Source of the DNA: Pseudomonas mangiferae
Lineage (GTDB): Bacteria; Pseudomonadota; Gammaproteobacteria; Pseudomonadales; Pseudomonadaceae
Assembly (NCBI RefSeq): GCF_007109405.1
Contig: NZ_VJOY01000003.1
Span: forward strand, 62,001-126,000
DNA length: 64,000 nucleotides
Reading direction: 5' to 3'
Shown here: positions 33,539-45,352 of the stretch, in pieces
Position numbering within the stretch: the first letter of the stretch is position 1
Layout: each line of letters starts with the position of its first letter
Notes under the pieces: generated by a model
What the model saw: the letters and a program-made list of their open reading frames with translations, nothing else
Database searches by the model: none
Told to the model about the DNA's origin: nothing
Program-made: the position numbers and the translations under genes

Positions 33539-35308
33539 ATGTGCGGTATTTCTGGAGAACTTCGTTTCGATAAGCGCCCGGCGGACCTCGCCGCGGTCGA
33601 ACGCATCACCCACCACCTCGCGCCCCGCGGCCCCGACGCCTGGGGCTTCCATAGCCAGGGCCCGATGGCCTTGGGCCACCGGCGGCTGAAGATCATGGAC
33701 CTGTCCGATGGCTCGGCACAGCCCATGGTGGACAGCGCCCTCGGCCTGTCCCTGTGCTTCAACGGCGCGATCTATAACTACCCCGAACTGCGTGCCGAGC
33801 TGCAGGCCTTGGGCTATCACTTCCATTCCGACGGCGACACCGAGGTGCTGCTCAAGGGTTACCACGCCTGGGGCGAGGCCCTGCTGCCGAAGCTCAACGG
33901 CATGTTCGCCTTCGCCGTTTGGGAGCGCGACCGGCAGACCCTGTTCATCGCCCGCGACCGCCTTGGCATCAAGCCGCTCTACCTGTCGAAGACCGCCGAG
34001 CGGCTGCGCTTCGCCTCCACCCTGCCGGCCCTGCTGCAGGGCGGCGACATCCCCGGCACCCTGGACCCCGCGGCGCTCAACCAGTACCTCAGCTTCCATG
34101 CCGTGGTACCCGCGCCGCGCACGGTGATCGCCGGCATCGAGAAGCTGCCGCCGGCCAGCTGGATGCGGGTCGACGCCCAGGGCAACTGCCAGCGCCAGAC
34201 CTGGTGGCAGCTGGACTACGGCCCCCGCGAGGACGAGCTTCACCTGGGACTGGAGGACTGGCGCGACCGTCTGCTGGACGGCCTGCGGGATGCCGTGGCC
34301 ATTCGCCAAAGGGCCGCCCGGGAAGTGGGCGTGCTGCTCTCAGGCGGGGTGGATTCCAGCCTACTGGTGGGCTTGCTGGCGGAGGCCGGGGTCAAGGACC
34401 TGCTGACCTTCTCCATCGGCTTCGAGGACGCCGGCGGCGAACGCGGCGACGAGTTCGAGTTTTCCGACCTCATCGCCCGCCGCTACGGCACCCGCCACCA
34501 CCAGTTGCGCATCGGCGAGCACGAGGTGCTCGAGCAGTTGCCGGCGGCCCTGCGCGCCATGAGCGAACCCATGGTCAGCCACGACTGCATCGCCTTCTAC
34601 CTGCTGTCTCGGGAAGTCTCCAAGCATTGCAAGGTGGTGCAGAGCGGCCAGGGCGCGGACGAACTGTTCGGCGGCTACCACTGGTACCCGCCCCTGGCCG
34701 ACAGCCAGGACCCCTTCGCCACCTACCGCGGCGCGTTCTTCGACCGCACCCATGCGGACTACCTGGAGACAGTCCACCCGGACTGGCACAGCGGCGACGT
34801 GGCCGGCGACTTCGTCCGCGAGCACTTCCAGCGCCCCGGCGCCGACGATCCGGTGGACAAGGCCCTGCGCCTGGACAGCACCGTGATGCTGGTGGACGAC
34901 CCGGTCAAGCGGGTCGACAACATGACCATGGCCTGGGGCCTGGAGGCCCGCGTGCCGTTCCTCGACTACCGGGTGGCCGAACTGTCGGCGCGCATTCCGT
35001 CACGCTTCAAGCTGGGCGACGGCGGCAAGCAGGTGCTCAAGGAAGTGGCGCGCCAGGTGATCCCCCACGAGGTGATCGACCGCAAGAAGGGCTACTTCCC
35101 GGTGCCCGGCCTCAAGCACCTGCAAGGCCGTACCCGGGACTGGGTGCGCGACCTGCTGCTGGATTCCAGCCAGCACCGCGGCTACTTCAACCCCGCCGCC
35201 CTGGAACGCCTGCTCGCCGATCCCTCCGGGGATCTCACGCCCTTGCGTGGTTCCAAGCTCTGGCAGTTGGCCACTCTCAACCTCTGGCTCAACGAACAGG
35301 GCCTGTAG
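33539..35308 (+). CDS. asnO: N-acetylglutaminylglutamine amidotransferase
   Basis: This 589-residue asparagine-synthetase-like enzyme has the nucleophile Cys2 (MCGISG) in its glutaminase domain (1-200) and the PP-loop LLSGGVDSS (about 263-271) in its synthetase domain. It converts the dipeptide acid to N-acetylglutaminylglutamine amide (NAGGN), a compatible solute. It is the first of three genes that match the S. meliloti asnO-ngg pathway and P. aeruginosa PA3459-PA3461. Start at ATG 33539 is fixed by Cys2. Confidence 0.92.
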   Translation: MCGISGELRFDKRPADLAAVERITHHLAPRGPDAWGFHSQGPMALGHRRLKIMDLSDGSAQPMVDSALGLSLCFNGAIYNYPELRAELQALGYHFHSDGDTEVLLKGYHAWGEALLPKLNGMFAFAVWERDRQTLFIARDRLGIKPLYLSKTAERLRFASTLPALLQGGDIPGTLDPAALNQYLSFHAVVPAPRTVIAGIEKLPPASWMRVDAQGNCQRQTWWQLDYGPREDELHLGLEDWRDRLLDGLRDAVAIRQRAAREVGVLLSGGVDSSLLVGLLAEAGVKDLLTFSIGFEDAGGERGDEFEFSDLIARRYGTRHHQLRIGEHEVLEQLPAALRAMSEPMVSHDCIAFYLLSREVSKHCKVVQSGQGADELFGGYHWYPPLADSQDPFATYRGAFFDRTHADYLETVHPDWHSGDVAGDFVREHFQRPGADDPVDKALRLDSTVMLVDDPVKRVDNMTMAWGLEARVPFLDYRVAELSARIPSRFKLGDGGKQVLKEVARQVIPHEVIDRKKGYFPVPGLKHLQGRTRDWVRDLLLDSSQHRGYFNPAALERLLADPSGDLTPLRGSKLWQLATLNLWLNEQGL

Positions 35309-35321
35309 GAGATACCGCATC

Positions 35322-37085
35322 ATGATCAAAGGATCGGCCGGCCACCCCCTGCCCACCCATGCCCAGCAGCGCCTGCAGCGCGGCCAGGCGCCCACCTACG
35401 AACGCCTGCGCGCCCAACTGGCGGAAGACCACCAGGACAAGGCCTGCGTGGCGAAGGCCCTGCATTGCGGCTGGGGCCGCCTGCTCCTCGGCCACACCTA
35501 CCCGGACCCCGCGCGCCTGGCGGCGGACATCCTCGAGGAGAGCCCCGGCGAGCGGGATATCGCCCTCTACGTCGCCGCGCCCCAGCAGGTACTCGCCCAG
35601 GCACCGCAACAGTTGTTCCTCGACCCGTCGGACACCCTGCGCCTGTGGTTCAGCGACTACCGCCCGGCGCGCCGGGCGTTCCGCGGCTTCCGCATCCGCC
35701 GCGCCTACCGTTACGAAGACTGGACCGCCATTAACCAGCTCTACCGCAGCCGCGGCATGCTGCCGGTGCAGCCGACGCGGATCACCCCGCGCCACCAGGG
35801 CGGGCCGGTGTACTGGCTGGCCGAGGACAGCGCCAGCGGCCAGGTGGTGGGCAGCGTCATGGGCCTGAACCACGTGCGCGCCTTCGCCGACCCCGAAGGG
35901 GGCTCCAGCCTCTGGTGCCTCGCGGTGGCGCCGGACTGCCGGCGCCCCGGCGTCGGCGAGGCCCTGGTCCGCCACCTGGTGGAACACTTCATGGGCCGCG
36001 GGCTGAGCTACCTGGACCTGTCGGTGTTGCACAACAACAAGCAGGCCAAGGCGCTCTACGCCAAGCTGGGCTTCCGCGACCTGGCCACCTTCGCCATCAA
36101 GCGCAAGAACGGCATCAACCAGCAGCTGTTCCTCGGCCCCGGGCCGGAGGAAGACCTCAACCCCTACGCGCGGATCATCGTCGACGAGGCCCATCGTCGT
36201 GGCATCGAAGTGCGGGTGGACGACGCCCGCGCCGGCCTGTTCACCCTCACCCACGGCGGCCGCCGGGTGCGCTGCCGGGAGTCGCTGTCGGACCTCACCA
36301 GCGCGGTGAGCATGACCCTCTGCCAGGACAAGACCCTCACCCACCGGGTGCTGCGCCAGGCCGGTATCCAGGTGCCCGCCCAGCGACGCGCCGGTACCCC
36401 GGAGGAGAACAGCCTGTTCCTCGCCGAACATGGTCGGGTGGTGGTCAAGCCGGTCGACGGCGAGCAGGGCAAGGGCGTGGCGGTGGACCTGCGCAGCGAC
36501 GAGGAGATCGCCAAGGCGATCCGCGCCGCCCAGCGCTTCGACGCCAACGTGCTGCTGGAAAGTTTCCACGAGGGCTTCGACCTGCGCATCGTGGTGATCG
36601 GCTACGAAGTGGTGGCCGCCGCCATCCGCCGCCCGGCGGAAGTGGTGGGCGACGGCCAGCACAGCATCCGCGCCTTGATCGAGACCCAGAGCCGGCGGCG
36701 CCAGGCGGCCACCGGCGGCGAGAGCCGCATCCCCCTGGACGGGGAAACCGAACGCACCCTGAAGGCGGCCGGCTACGGTTACTCCAGCGTGCTGCCGGCA
36801 GGCACCCGGCTGTTCGTCCGGCGCACCGCCAACCTGCACACTGGCGGCACCCTGGAAGACGTCACCGGCACCCTCCACCCGCAGCTGGCGGACGCCGCCA
36901 TCCGCGCAGCCCGAGCCCTGGAGATTCCGGTGGTGGGGTTGGACCTGCTGGTTCCCGCGGCGGACCGTCCGGAGTACGTGATGATCGAGGCCAACGAGCG
37001 CGTCGGCCTCGCCAACCACCAGCCCCAACCCACGGCGGAGCGCTTCATCGACCTGCTGTTCCCCCTCAGCCAGGCGCCCGCCTGA
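35322..37085 (+). CDS. ngg: N-acetylglutaminylglutamine synthetase (GNAT + ATP-grasp)
   Basis: This 587-residue fusion has an N-terminal GNAT acetyltransferase domain (about 120-270, with WCLAVAPDCRRPGVGEALV) and a C-terminal ATP-grasp ligase domain (about 310-580, with VVKPVDGEQGKGVAVDL and IEANERVG). It is thought to acetylate glutamine and join it to a second glutamine. AGGAG precedes the ATG, 13 bases after the amidotransferase stop, so the genes form an operon. Confidence 0.92.
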   Translation: MIKGSAGHPLPTHAQQRLQRGQAPTYERLRAQLAEDHQDKACVAKALHCGWGRLLLGHTYPDPARLAADILEESPGERDIALYVAAPQQVLAQAPQQLFLDPSDTLRLWFSDYRPARRAFRGFRIRRAYRYEDWTAINQLYRSRGMLPVQPTRITPRHQGGPVYWLAEDSASGQVVGSVMGLNHVRAFADPEGGSSLWCLAVAPDCRRPGVGEALVRHLVEHFMGRGLSYLDLSVLHNNKQAKALYAKLGFRDLATFAIKRKNGINQQLFLGPGPEEDLNPYARIIVDEAHRRGIEVRVDDARAGLFTLTHGGRRVRCRESLSDLTSAVSMTLCQDKTLTHRVLRQAGIQVPAQRRAGTPEENSLFLAEHGRVVVKPVDGEQGKGVAVDLRSDEEIAKAIRAAQRFDANVLLESFHEGFDLRIVVIGYEVVAAAIRRPAEVVGDGQHSIRALIETQSRRRQAATGGESRIPLDGETERTLKAAGYGYSSVLPAGTRLFVRRTANLHTGGTLEDVTGTLHPQLADAAIRAARALEIPVVGLDLLVPAADRPEYVMIEANERVGLANHQPQPTAERFIDLLFPLSQAPA

Positions 37086-37141
37086 TCCCCATGCCCCGCC
37101 CGGCCTCGCGCCGGGCGGCCGGCCCGTGCGGAGGAAACCCC

Positions 37142-38338
37142 ATGGCCCACGACCTGCCCGAACCCGACCTGGACTACCTGCGCAAGGTGCTCCTGGAAAT
37201 GCTCGCCATCCCCAGCCCCACCGGTTTCACCGACACGATCGTGCGCTACGTCGCCGAACGCCTGGAAGAGATCGGCATCCCCTTCGAACTGACCCGCCGC
37301 GGCACCATCCGCGCCACCCTCGTCGGCCGCCGCAGCAGCCCCGACCGGGCGCTGTCGGCGCACCTGGACACCATTGGCGCCATCGTCCGCGACTACAAGG
37401 ACAACGGCCGCCTGGCCCTGTCGCCAGTGGGCTGCTGGTCCAGCCGCTTCGCCGAAGGCAGCCGGGTCAGCGTGTTCACCGACCACGGCGTGCTGCGCGG
37501 CAGCGTGCTGCCGCTGCTGGCCTCCGGGCATGCCTTCAACACCGAGGTGGACAGCCTGCCGGTGAGCTGGGACCACGTGGAGCTGCGCCTGGACGCCTAC
37601 AGCACCACCCGCGCCGACTGCGCCGCCCTGGGGGTCTCAGTGGGCGACTTCGTCGCCTTCGACCCATTGCCGGAATTCACCGAGAGCGGCCACATCAGCG
37701 CCCGCCACCTGGACGACAAGGCCGGGGTCGCCGCCCTGCTGGCGGCGCTGAAGGCGGTCAAGGAAAGCGGTCGCGAGCCGCCCATCGACTGCCACCCGCT
37801 GTTCACCATCACCGAAGAGATCGGCTCTGGCTCGGCGGCCGCCCTGCCTTGGGACGTCAGCGAGTTCGTCGGCATCGACATCGCGCCGGTGGCCGCCGGC
37901 CAGCAGTCCAGCGAGCACGCGGTGACCGTGGCCCTGCAGGACTCCGGCGGCCCCTACGACTACCACCTGTCGCGGCACCTGCTGCGGCTGGCCGACCACC
38001 ACGCCATTCCCATCCGCCGCGACCTGTTCCGCTACTACCACAGCGACGCCCAGTCGGCGATCGCCGCCGGCCACGACATCCGCACCGCGCTCCTGGCCTT
38101 CGGCTGCGACGCCACCCACGGCTACGAGCGCACCCACGTCGACAGCCTGGCGGCCCTGAGCCGCCTGCTCAGCGCCTATATCCTCAGCCCGCCGGTGTTC
38201 GCCAGCGACGCGCAGCCGGCCCAGGCGTCCCTGGAGCCGTTCAGCCACCAGCTGGAGCATGCCGCGCAGATGGAGACCGAGACCCGGGTGCCCACCGTGG
38301 AAAGCCTGGTCCCGGTAAGCGACGACGACCCGGAGTGA
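37142..38338 (+). CDS. osmoprotectant NAGGN system M42-family peptidase
   Basis: This 398-residue metallo-aminopeptidase-type protein shows the two-metal site in order: SAHLDT, ARHLDDKAG, TITEEIGSG (catalytic glutamates), GIDIAP and a late histidine in CDATHGYERTH. M42 enzymes are cytosolic di-zinc or di-cobalt peptidases. This branch is always found with asnO-ngg and may turn over NAGGN or trim its precursors. The gap to ngg is 56 bases. Confidence 0.9.
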   Translation: MAHDLPEPDLDYLRKVLLEMLAIPSPTGFTDTIVRYVAERLEEIGIPFELTRRGTIRATLVGRRSSPDRALSAHLDTIGAIVRDYKDNGRLALSPVGCWSSRFAEGSRVSVFTDHGVLRGSVLPLLASGHAFNTEVDSLPVSWDHVELRLDAYSTTRADCAALGVSVGDFVAFDPLPEFTESGHISARHLDDKAGVAALLAALKAVKESGREPPIDCHPLFTITEEIGSGSAAALPWDVSEFVGIDIAPVAAGQQSSEHAVTVALQDSGGPYDYHLSRHLLRLADHHAIPIRRDLFRYYHSDAQSAIAAGHDIRTALLAFGCDATHGYERTHVDSLAALSRLLSAYILSPPVFASDAQPAQASLEPFSHQLEHAAQMETETRVPTVESLVPVSDDDPE

Positions 38339-38470
38339 CTCGGCCGCCGGCCGTGAAGTAACCCTGCTTGCGTTTGGCCACCGTTGCCGGCGCGGGTGGC
38401 CACAGGCAGAGTGGCGCCCGGGAAATCGTTCGCACGAGGCGAGCGGGATAAGTACAAGAAGAGGTCCGGA

Positions 38471-41224
<2,754 letters not shown>

Positions 41225-41412
41225 GTGGCTGGCCCTGGAGCTGGGGGCAGTTCCGCGGGCACATGCCCGCGCTCGGTGAAGCCTCGCCAGAAATGGGCTC
41301 GGCATGCGCCGCTCCCCCTCGTAAACTCCGCGTCCTCGCCCGTTTCTGCCTCGCCTGATCGTCGCTCGACGGCTTGCGTACGGAACCTGGCAGCCCGCCC
41401 CCAGGAGGCCCC

Positions 41413-41646
41413 ATGCTGATCCCCCACGACCTGCTCGAACCCGACACCCTGACTCGCCTGATCGAAGACTTCGTCACCCGCGAAGGCACCGACAACGGCG
41501 ACGAGACGCCCCTCGAAACCCGGGTCGAACGGGTCCGTCATGCCCTGGCGAAGGGCCAGGCGGTGATCGTCTTCCACGCCGACAGCCAGCAGTGCCAGCT
41601 GATGCTCAGGCGCGACGTGCCCAAGGAGTGGCTGGACGAGGCCTGA
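41413..41646 (+). CDS. YheU family protein (UPF0270)
   Basis: This 77-residue soluble protein begins MLIPHDLLEPDTLTRLIEDFVTREGTDNG, the diagnostic start of the YheU family, and ends RRDVPKEWLDEA. AGGAGG precedes the ATG. Function is unknown. It converges with the ynfA-like gene with nine bases between stops. Confidence 0.9.
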   Translation: MLIPHDLLEPDTLTRLIEDFVTREGTDNGDETPLETRVERVRHALAKGQAVIVFHADSQQCQLMLRRDVPKEWLDEA

Positions 41647-41655
41647 GCAGCGGCG

Positions 41656-41988
41656 TCAGGGCACGCCGAGGCGCGCGCCGAAGAGGATCACGCTGGCCCC
41701 CAGCAGGCAGAGCCCGGCGCCCAGCCAGTCGGTGAACAGCGGCCGGCCCTTCTCCACCAGCACCAGCCAGAGCAGCGACGCGACGATGTAGATGCCCCCG
41801 TAGGCGGCGTAGGCGCGCCCGGCCTGGGCTGCCTCGACCCGGGTCAGCAGCACCGCGAACAGCACCAGGCTGAGCACGCCCGGCACCAGCCAGAGGGGGC
41901 TTCGCGCCACGCGCAACCAGCTCCAGAAGGCGAAGCAGCCGACGATTTCCAGGAACGCGGCGAGGAAGAACCACAGGTAGTTGAGCAT
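41656..41988 (-). CDS. ynfA: YnfA family small membrane protein
   Basis: This 110-residue protein has four transmembrane helices and the family start [21 protein letters not shown], with [19 protein letters not shown] in the middle. YnfA proteins resemble SMR transporters and have been linked to efflux of cationic compounds. The ATG at 41988 is supported by full-length similarity. Confidence 0.88.
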   Translation of the reverse strand: MLNYLWFFLAAFLEIVGCFAFWSWLRVARSPLWLVPGVLSLVLFAVLLTRVEAAQAGRAYAAYGGIYIVASLLWLVLVEKGRPLFTDWLGAGLCLLGASVILFGARLGVP

Positions 41989-42050
41989 GGCGGGATCGAG
42001 AGCGGCGGAACGGACCGCCAGGGTACCCGAGCGGCGACGCGGGCGCTGCC

Positions 42051-42470
42051 TCAGCTGCCCAGGCCGCTTTCCCGCTCCCAGGCGCAGCGCACCCGCAGGG
42101 CCTCGTCGGAGGGGCTGTGGTAGCCCTGGTCGCTTTCCCAGCGGAAGGTGTGGGTGCCGTTCAGCTCGGTCTCCAGGTGCACCACCACGCTGGTCCAGTA
42201 GAGCCGCTTGAGCAGCGCCTCGAACTGCTCGACCCACAGCGCCCACTCGTACTCCACGGCCTTGTAGCTGGCGCCGAAGTGGATGACCTGGCTCTGGTAG
42301 AGGCCTTCCCCCTGTTGGGCACAGCAGGAGAACATCTGCCGGCCGAGGAACGCCGCCTCGGCCGGCAGCCGCGCCAGCACGCGGCGGTTCAGCGCCCGCC
42401 GCAGGCGGCTCTCGCCGGCTTCCGCCGACCAGTCGCGGATACGGCCGTAGACGATGGATTCAGACTCCAC
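42051..42470 (-). CDS. conserved hypothetical protein
   Basis: This 139-residue soluble protein of unknown function starts at a GTG with AGGAG six bases upstream. It has no signal peptide or membrane helix. It contains paired cysteines (FSCCAQQ, residues 48-49) and is rich in aromatic residues in its second half. Composition and codon use match its neighbours, so it is a real gene. I do not recognise the family. Confidence 0.7.
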   Translation of the reverse strand: MESESIVYGRIRDWSAEAGESRLRRALNRRVLARLPAEAAFLGRQMFSCCAQQGEGLYQSQVIHFGASYKAVEYEWALWVEQFEALLKRLYWTSVVVHLETELNGTHTFRWESDQGYHSPSDEALRVRCAWERESGLGS

Positions 42471-42555
42471 GCGGAGCTCCTGCTAGAACGGTGCAGCCTT
42501 CTAACACAGGCCACGGCGCGATTGAAGCCGGCCTCGCGCGAACGCGACGGCGGTC

Positions 42556-43713
42556 TCAGTCGGCACGCCGCGGACGCAGCAGACGGGCCAGCACCGACAT
42601 CCCCAGGGCCAGGGCGGTCATCACCAGGAACGGCAAGCGGTAGCCACCGGACAGGTCGCGGCCCAGGCCGATCAGGATCGGCATCACGCAGCTCATGCCG
42701 TAGCCGGCGCAAAGCATCATGGCGGTCCAACGGCTCACCTCCAGGGGGCTGTGCACCTCGTACAGCGGCAGCACCAGGGACAGGGAGAACGACCCGCTGA
42801 GGGCGAAGCCCAGCAGCACCATGCACGCCTCGGGGTAGAAGGTGGGCGCCAGGGCCACCAGGCCCAGACAGAGGGTCGCGGTGACGCCGCAGGCCAGCAG
42901 CAGGTGGTGGCGGCAGTCGAAGCGCTGGGCCAGCCAGGGCAGCAGGAATGCGCTGGGCAGCCCCACCAGCATGAAGGTGCTGAACAGCGCGGTGCTGTGC
43001 AACTGGCTCAGGCCCGCCTCGTGGTAGCGCGCCACCAGCCAGGTGGCCAGGGTGTAGAACTGGCCGGCCTGGATCGCGAAAAAACCGGTGATCAACCAGG
43101 CGCGCGGCTCGCCCCAGGGCAGGCCGCCGGCCGGGGCATTGACCGCACCCTCGCGGCGGCCCGGCAGGCGCAGCCAGAGCAGCATCGCCAGCAGCGCCGG
43201 CAGGGCCCAGAACGCCAGGCCCAGGGACCAGTCGTCGCCGAAGGCCTGGGTCAGCGGCGCGCTGAACACCGCGCCGCTGGCGCCGCCGATGGACATGCTC
43301 AGGGAGTACCAGCCCACTACCCGGCCGACGTGATCGACGAAGTGCCGCTTGATGAAGCCCGACATCAGCGGGCCGGCCACGGCGATGCCGGTGCCCAGCA
43401 CCACCGCGCTGCCGATCAGCACGCCGTCGGCGCGGCCGGCCAGGCGCAGCAGCAGGGCGACGGCGATCAGCCCCAGGCAGAAGGCGATGGTGCGCTCCAG
43501 GCCGATGCGCAAGGCCAGGCGCGGCGCCAGGGGCGCCAGCAGGCCCATGCAGAGTACCGGGAGGGCGGTGGTGAGGCTGATCAGCCCGCGGCTGAGGTGG
43601 AGGTCGCCGGCGATCCGTTCGATCAGCGGCGCGAGGGAGGTGATGCCGGGGCGAAGATTGATCGCCGCCAGCACCAGGGCCAACATCGGAATGGCCCGGG
43701 TCACGGATTTCAC
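42556..43713 (-). CDS. MFS transporter, CynX/NimT type
   Basis: This 385-residue protein has about 12 helices. The family start LAAINLRPGITSLAPLIERI is that of the CynX (cyanate) / NimT (2-nitroimidazole) branch of the major facilitator superfamily. The start is a GTG at 43713 with a weak ribosome site; the next ATG (IPM-LALVL) would trim nine residues. The substrate is unknown. No cyanase or other cyanate gene is adjacent. Confidence 0.82.
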   Translation of the reverse strand: MKSVTRAIPMLALVLAAINLRPGITSLAPLIERIAGDLHLSRGLISLTTALPVLCMGLLAPLAPRLALRIGLERTIAFCLGLIAVALLLRLAGRADGVLIGSAVVLGTGIAVAGPLMSGFIKRHFVDHVGRVVGWYSLSMSIGGASGAVFSAPLTQAFGDDWSLGLAFWALPALLAMLLWLRLPGRREGAVNAPAGGLPWGEPRAWLITGFFAIQAGQFYTLATWLVARYHEAGLSQLHSTALFSTFMLVGLPSAFLLPWLAQRFDCRHHLLLACGVTATLCLGLVALAPTFYPEACMVLLGFALSGSFSLSLVLPLYEVHSPLEVSRWTAMMLCAGYGMSCVMPILIGLGRDLSGGYRLPFLVMTALALGMSVLARLLRPRRAD

Positions 43714-43800
43714 AAGCAGTCCATCGGTAGAGCGGCCGGCAGGCCAGGACCGGCCACCCTACCGCGCGAGCCGCGGCAGGACAACCCTGGCTCCCCCGGA

Positions 43801-44616
43801 TCAGCCGGCCTGGCGCCCCTTGGCGCGCATCTTCCCGGCCATGGCGGTCATCTCGTCGTAGAGCAGCTGGGGGTCCCGCTGCTTGAGGGCCCAGGCGGCC
43901 CGGCCCTGCTCGTGGGGCAGGATCAGGAAGGTGCCCTTGGCCACCTCCGCGTAGACGTGCTCGGCGATGTCGCCGGCGCTGATGGGCGAGCTGGCCAGCA
44001 GCTTGCCCACCTGCTCCTTCATGACCGGGGTGGGGCCGCGGAAGGAATCCAGCAGGTTGGTCTGGAAGAACGACGGGCAGACCACGTGGACGCCGACGCC
44101 CTCCCCCTTCAGCTCTGCCAGCAGGCTTTCCGAGAGCGCCACTACGCCGGCCTTGGCGACGTTGTAGTTGCTCATGGCCGGGCCCTGCATCAGCGCCGCC
44201 ATGGACGCGATGTTGACGATCCGACCGCCGCTGCGCTGCAGCAGCGGCAGGAACGCCTTGCAGCCCTTGACCACGCCCATCAGGTTGATCGCGATCTGCC
44301 AGTCCCAGTCTTCCAGGCTGAGTTCCTCGAAGAAGCCCCCGGACGCCACCCCGGCGTTGTTGACGATGATGTCGATGCCGCCGAACTTCTCCTCGCAGGC
44401 TTGGGCGAAAGCGGTGAGCTGGCTGTAGTCGCGCACGTCGCAACGCTGGGTGAAGCCGTCGCCACCGGCGGCTCGCACCGCTTGCAGGGTCTCCGCCAGG
44501 CCGGCCTCGTTGATGTCGGACAGCGCCAGGCGCCAGCCTTCCCGCGCCCAGCGCAGGGCGAGCTCGCGGCCCAGGCCGGAACCGGCCCCGGTGATCATGA
44601 TGCGGTTGTTCTGCAT
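43801..44616 (-). CDS. short-chain dehydrogenase/reductase
   Basis: This 271-residue SDR has the cofactor loop TGAGSGLGRELA (residues 9-20), the NNAG motif in VNNAGVASGG, the catalytic Ser in NIASMAALMQG and the YNVAK Tyr-Lys pair. An extended C terminus past residue 230 resembles acyl or steroid/lipid-linked SDRs. Asp in LSDINEAG suggests NAD preference. Substrate unknown. Confidence 0.86.
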   Translation of the reverse strand: MQNNRIMITGAGSGLGRELALRWAREGWRLALSDINEAGLAETLQAVRAAGGDGFTQRCDVRDYSQLTAFAQACEEKFGGIDIIVNNAGVASGGFFEELSLEDWDWQIAINLMGVVKGCKAFLPLLQRSGGRIVNIASMAALMQGPAMSNYNVAKAGVVALSESLLAELKGEGVGVHVVCPSFFQTNLLDSFRGPTPVMKEQVGKLLASSPISAGDIAEHVYAEVAKGTFLILPHEQGRAAWALKQRDPQLLYDEMTAMAGKMRAKGRQAG

Positions 44617-44986
44617 GGGGTTGCCTTCTGGTGGCGGAACGTGCCGGCAGTGTAGCCAAGGCCCCGGTGGTTCCGGCGCGTCATCAGGACGCTGAATGAC
44701 GATGGCAAACGCCACGCATCCCGCGGAGTCCGTGCCTCGGAGCATGGCGATACGCGTGGCGAGTCGGCCGGGTGGAGAGCCAGGGGCGTTCAGCGTGGAT
44801 CGAGCCGGAACAGTGCCGGTACCGTGACCGGAACAGGGCAACGATGGCCCTGCGCCGCGGAAGCGCGGGGCGGCGCGGTGCCCGTCTGCATCGACACCCT
44901 AGGCGGGCATCGGCGGATGGGAAACAGCCCGGGCGATACGGGCACTGTCTGGGTCGTCGATGCGGGCGCCAGGCGCCCTTGTGACG
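44617..44986. other. non-coding gap with a small palindrome
   Basis: No reading frame here has gene-like composition. GGGCGCC-A-GGCGCCC at 44964-44978 lies just beyond the NIPSNAP stop codon and could act as a 3'-end hairpin. The SDR promoter should lie near its left end. Nothing else is recognisable. Confidence 0.5.
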
Positions 44987-45322
44987 TCAGTCGGCCGGGG
45001 TAACCGGCGCCCCGGGCGAGTCGAACACCGGCCGGAAGAAACTGCGCTCGTAGCTGAGGATGCAGCGCGTCTGCTCCGCGTAGGCGAATGCCGCCTGGCA
45101 CTCGGCATCCTCCAGGGAGCGCTCCCGGTAATGTTCGTACGCCGCCAGGCTGGGGAAGGTGAACAGCGCCAGGGCCACGTTGCTGGCGCCCTCGGAGGGC
45201 AGGAAGTAGCCATGGTGGCGCCCGCCGAAACGCTCCACCAGGGGAATCCAGAGTGTTCCGTAGTGCTCGAATTCCTTCAGCTTGTACGGATCGATGAGGT
45301 AGCGCAGGTAGCAGGTGACCAT
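44987..45322 (-). CDS. NIPSNAP family protein
   Basis: This 111-residue protein shows the NIPSNAP dimeric alpha-beta barrel pattern: YLRYLIDPYKLKEFEHYGTLWIPLVERFGG and a HHGYFLPSEG turn, then an FTFPSLAAYEHYRE helix. Bacterial members have poorly defined roles, some in cofactor-free enzymes. It sits 30 bases after the serine hydrolase start and on the same strand, so the two may share a transcript. Confidence 0.82.
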   Translation of the reverse strand: MVTCYLRYLIDPYKLKEFEHYGTLWIPLVERFGGRHHGYFLPSEGASNVALALFTFPSLAAYEHYRERSLEDAECQAAFAYAEQTRCILSYERSFFRPVFDSPGAPVTPAD

Positions 45323-45352
45323 GGAACGCTCCGTGGGGAAGAAGAGGATCGA

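Noticed and set aside
44772-44984. 70-codon plus-strand frame in the SDR-NIPSNAP gap
   Set aside because: It has no ribosome site, Arg-rich shadow-like composition and no recognisable family.
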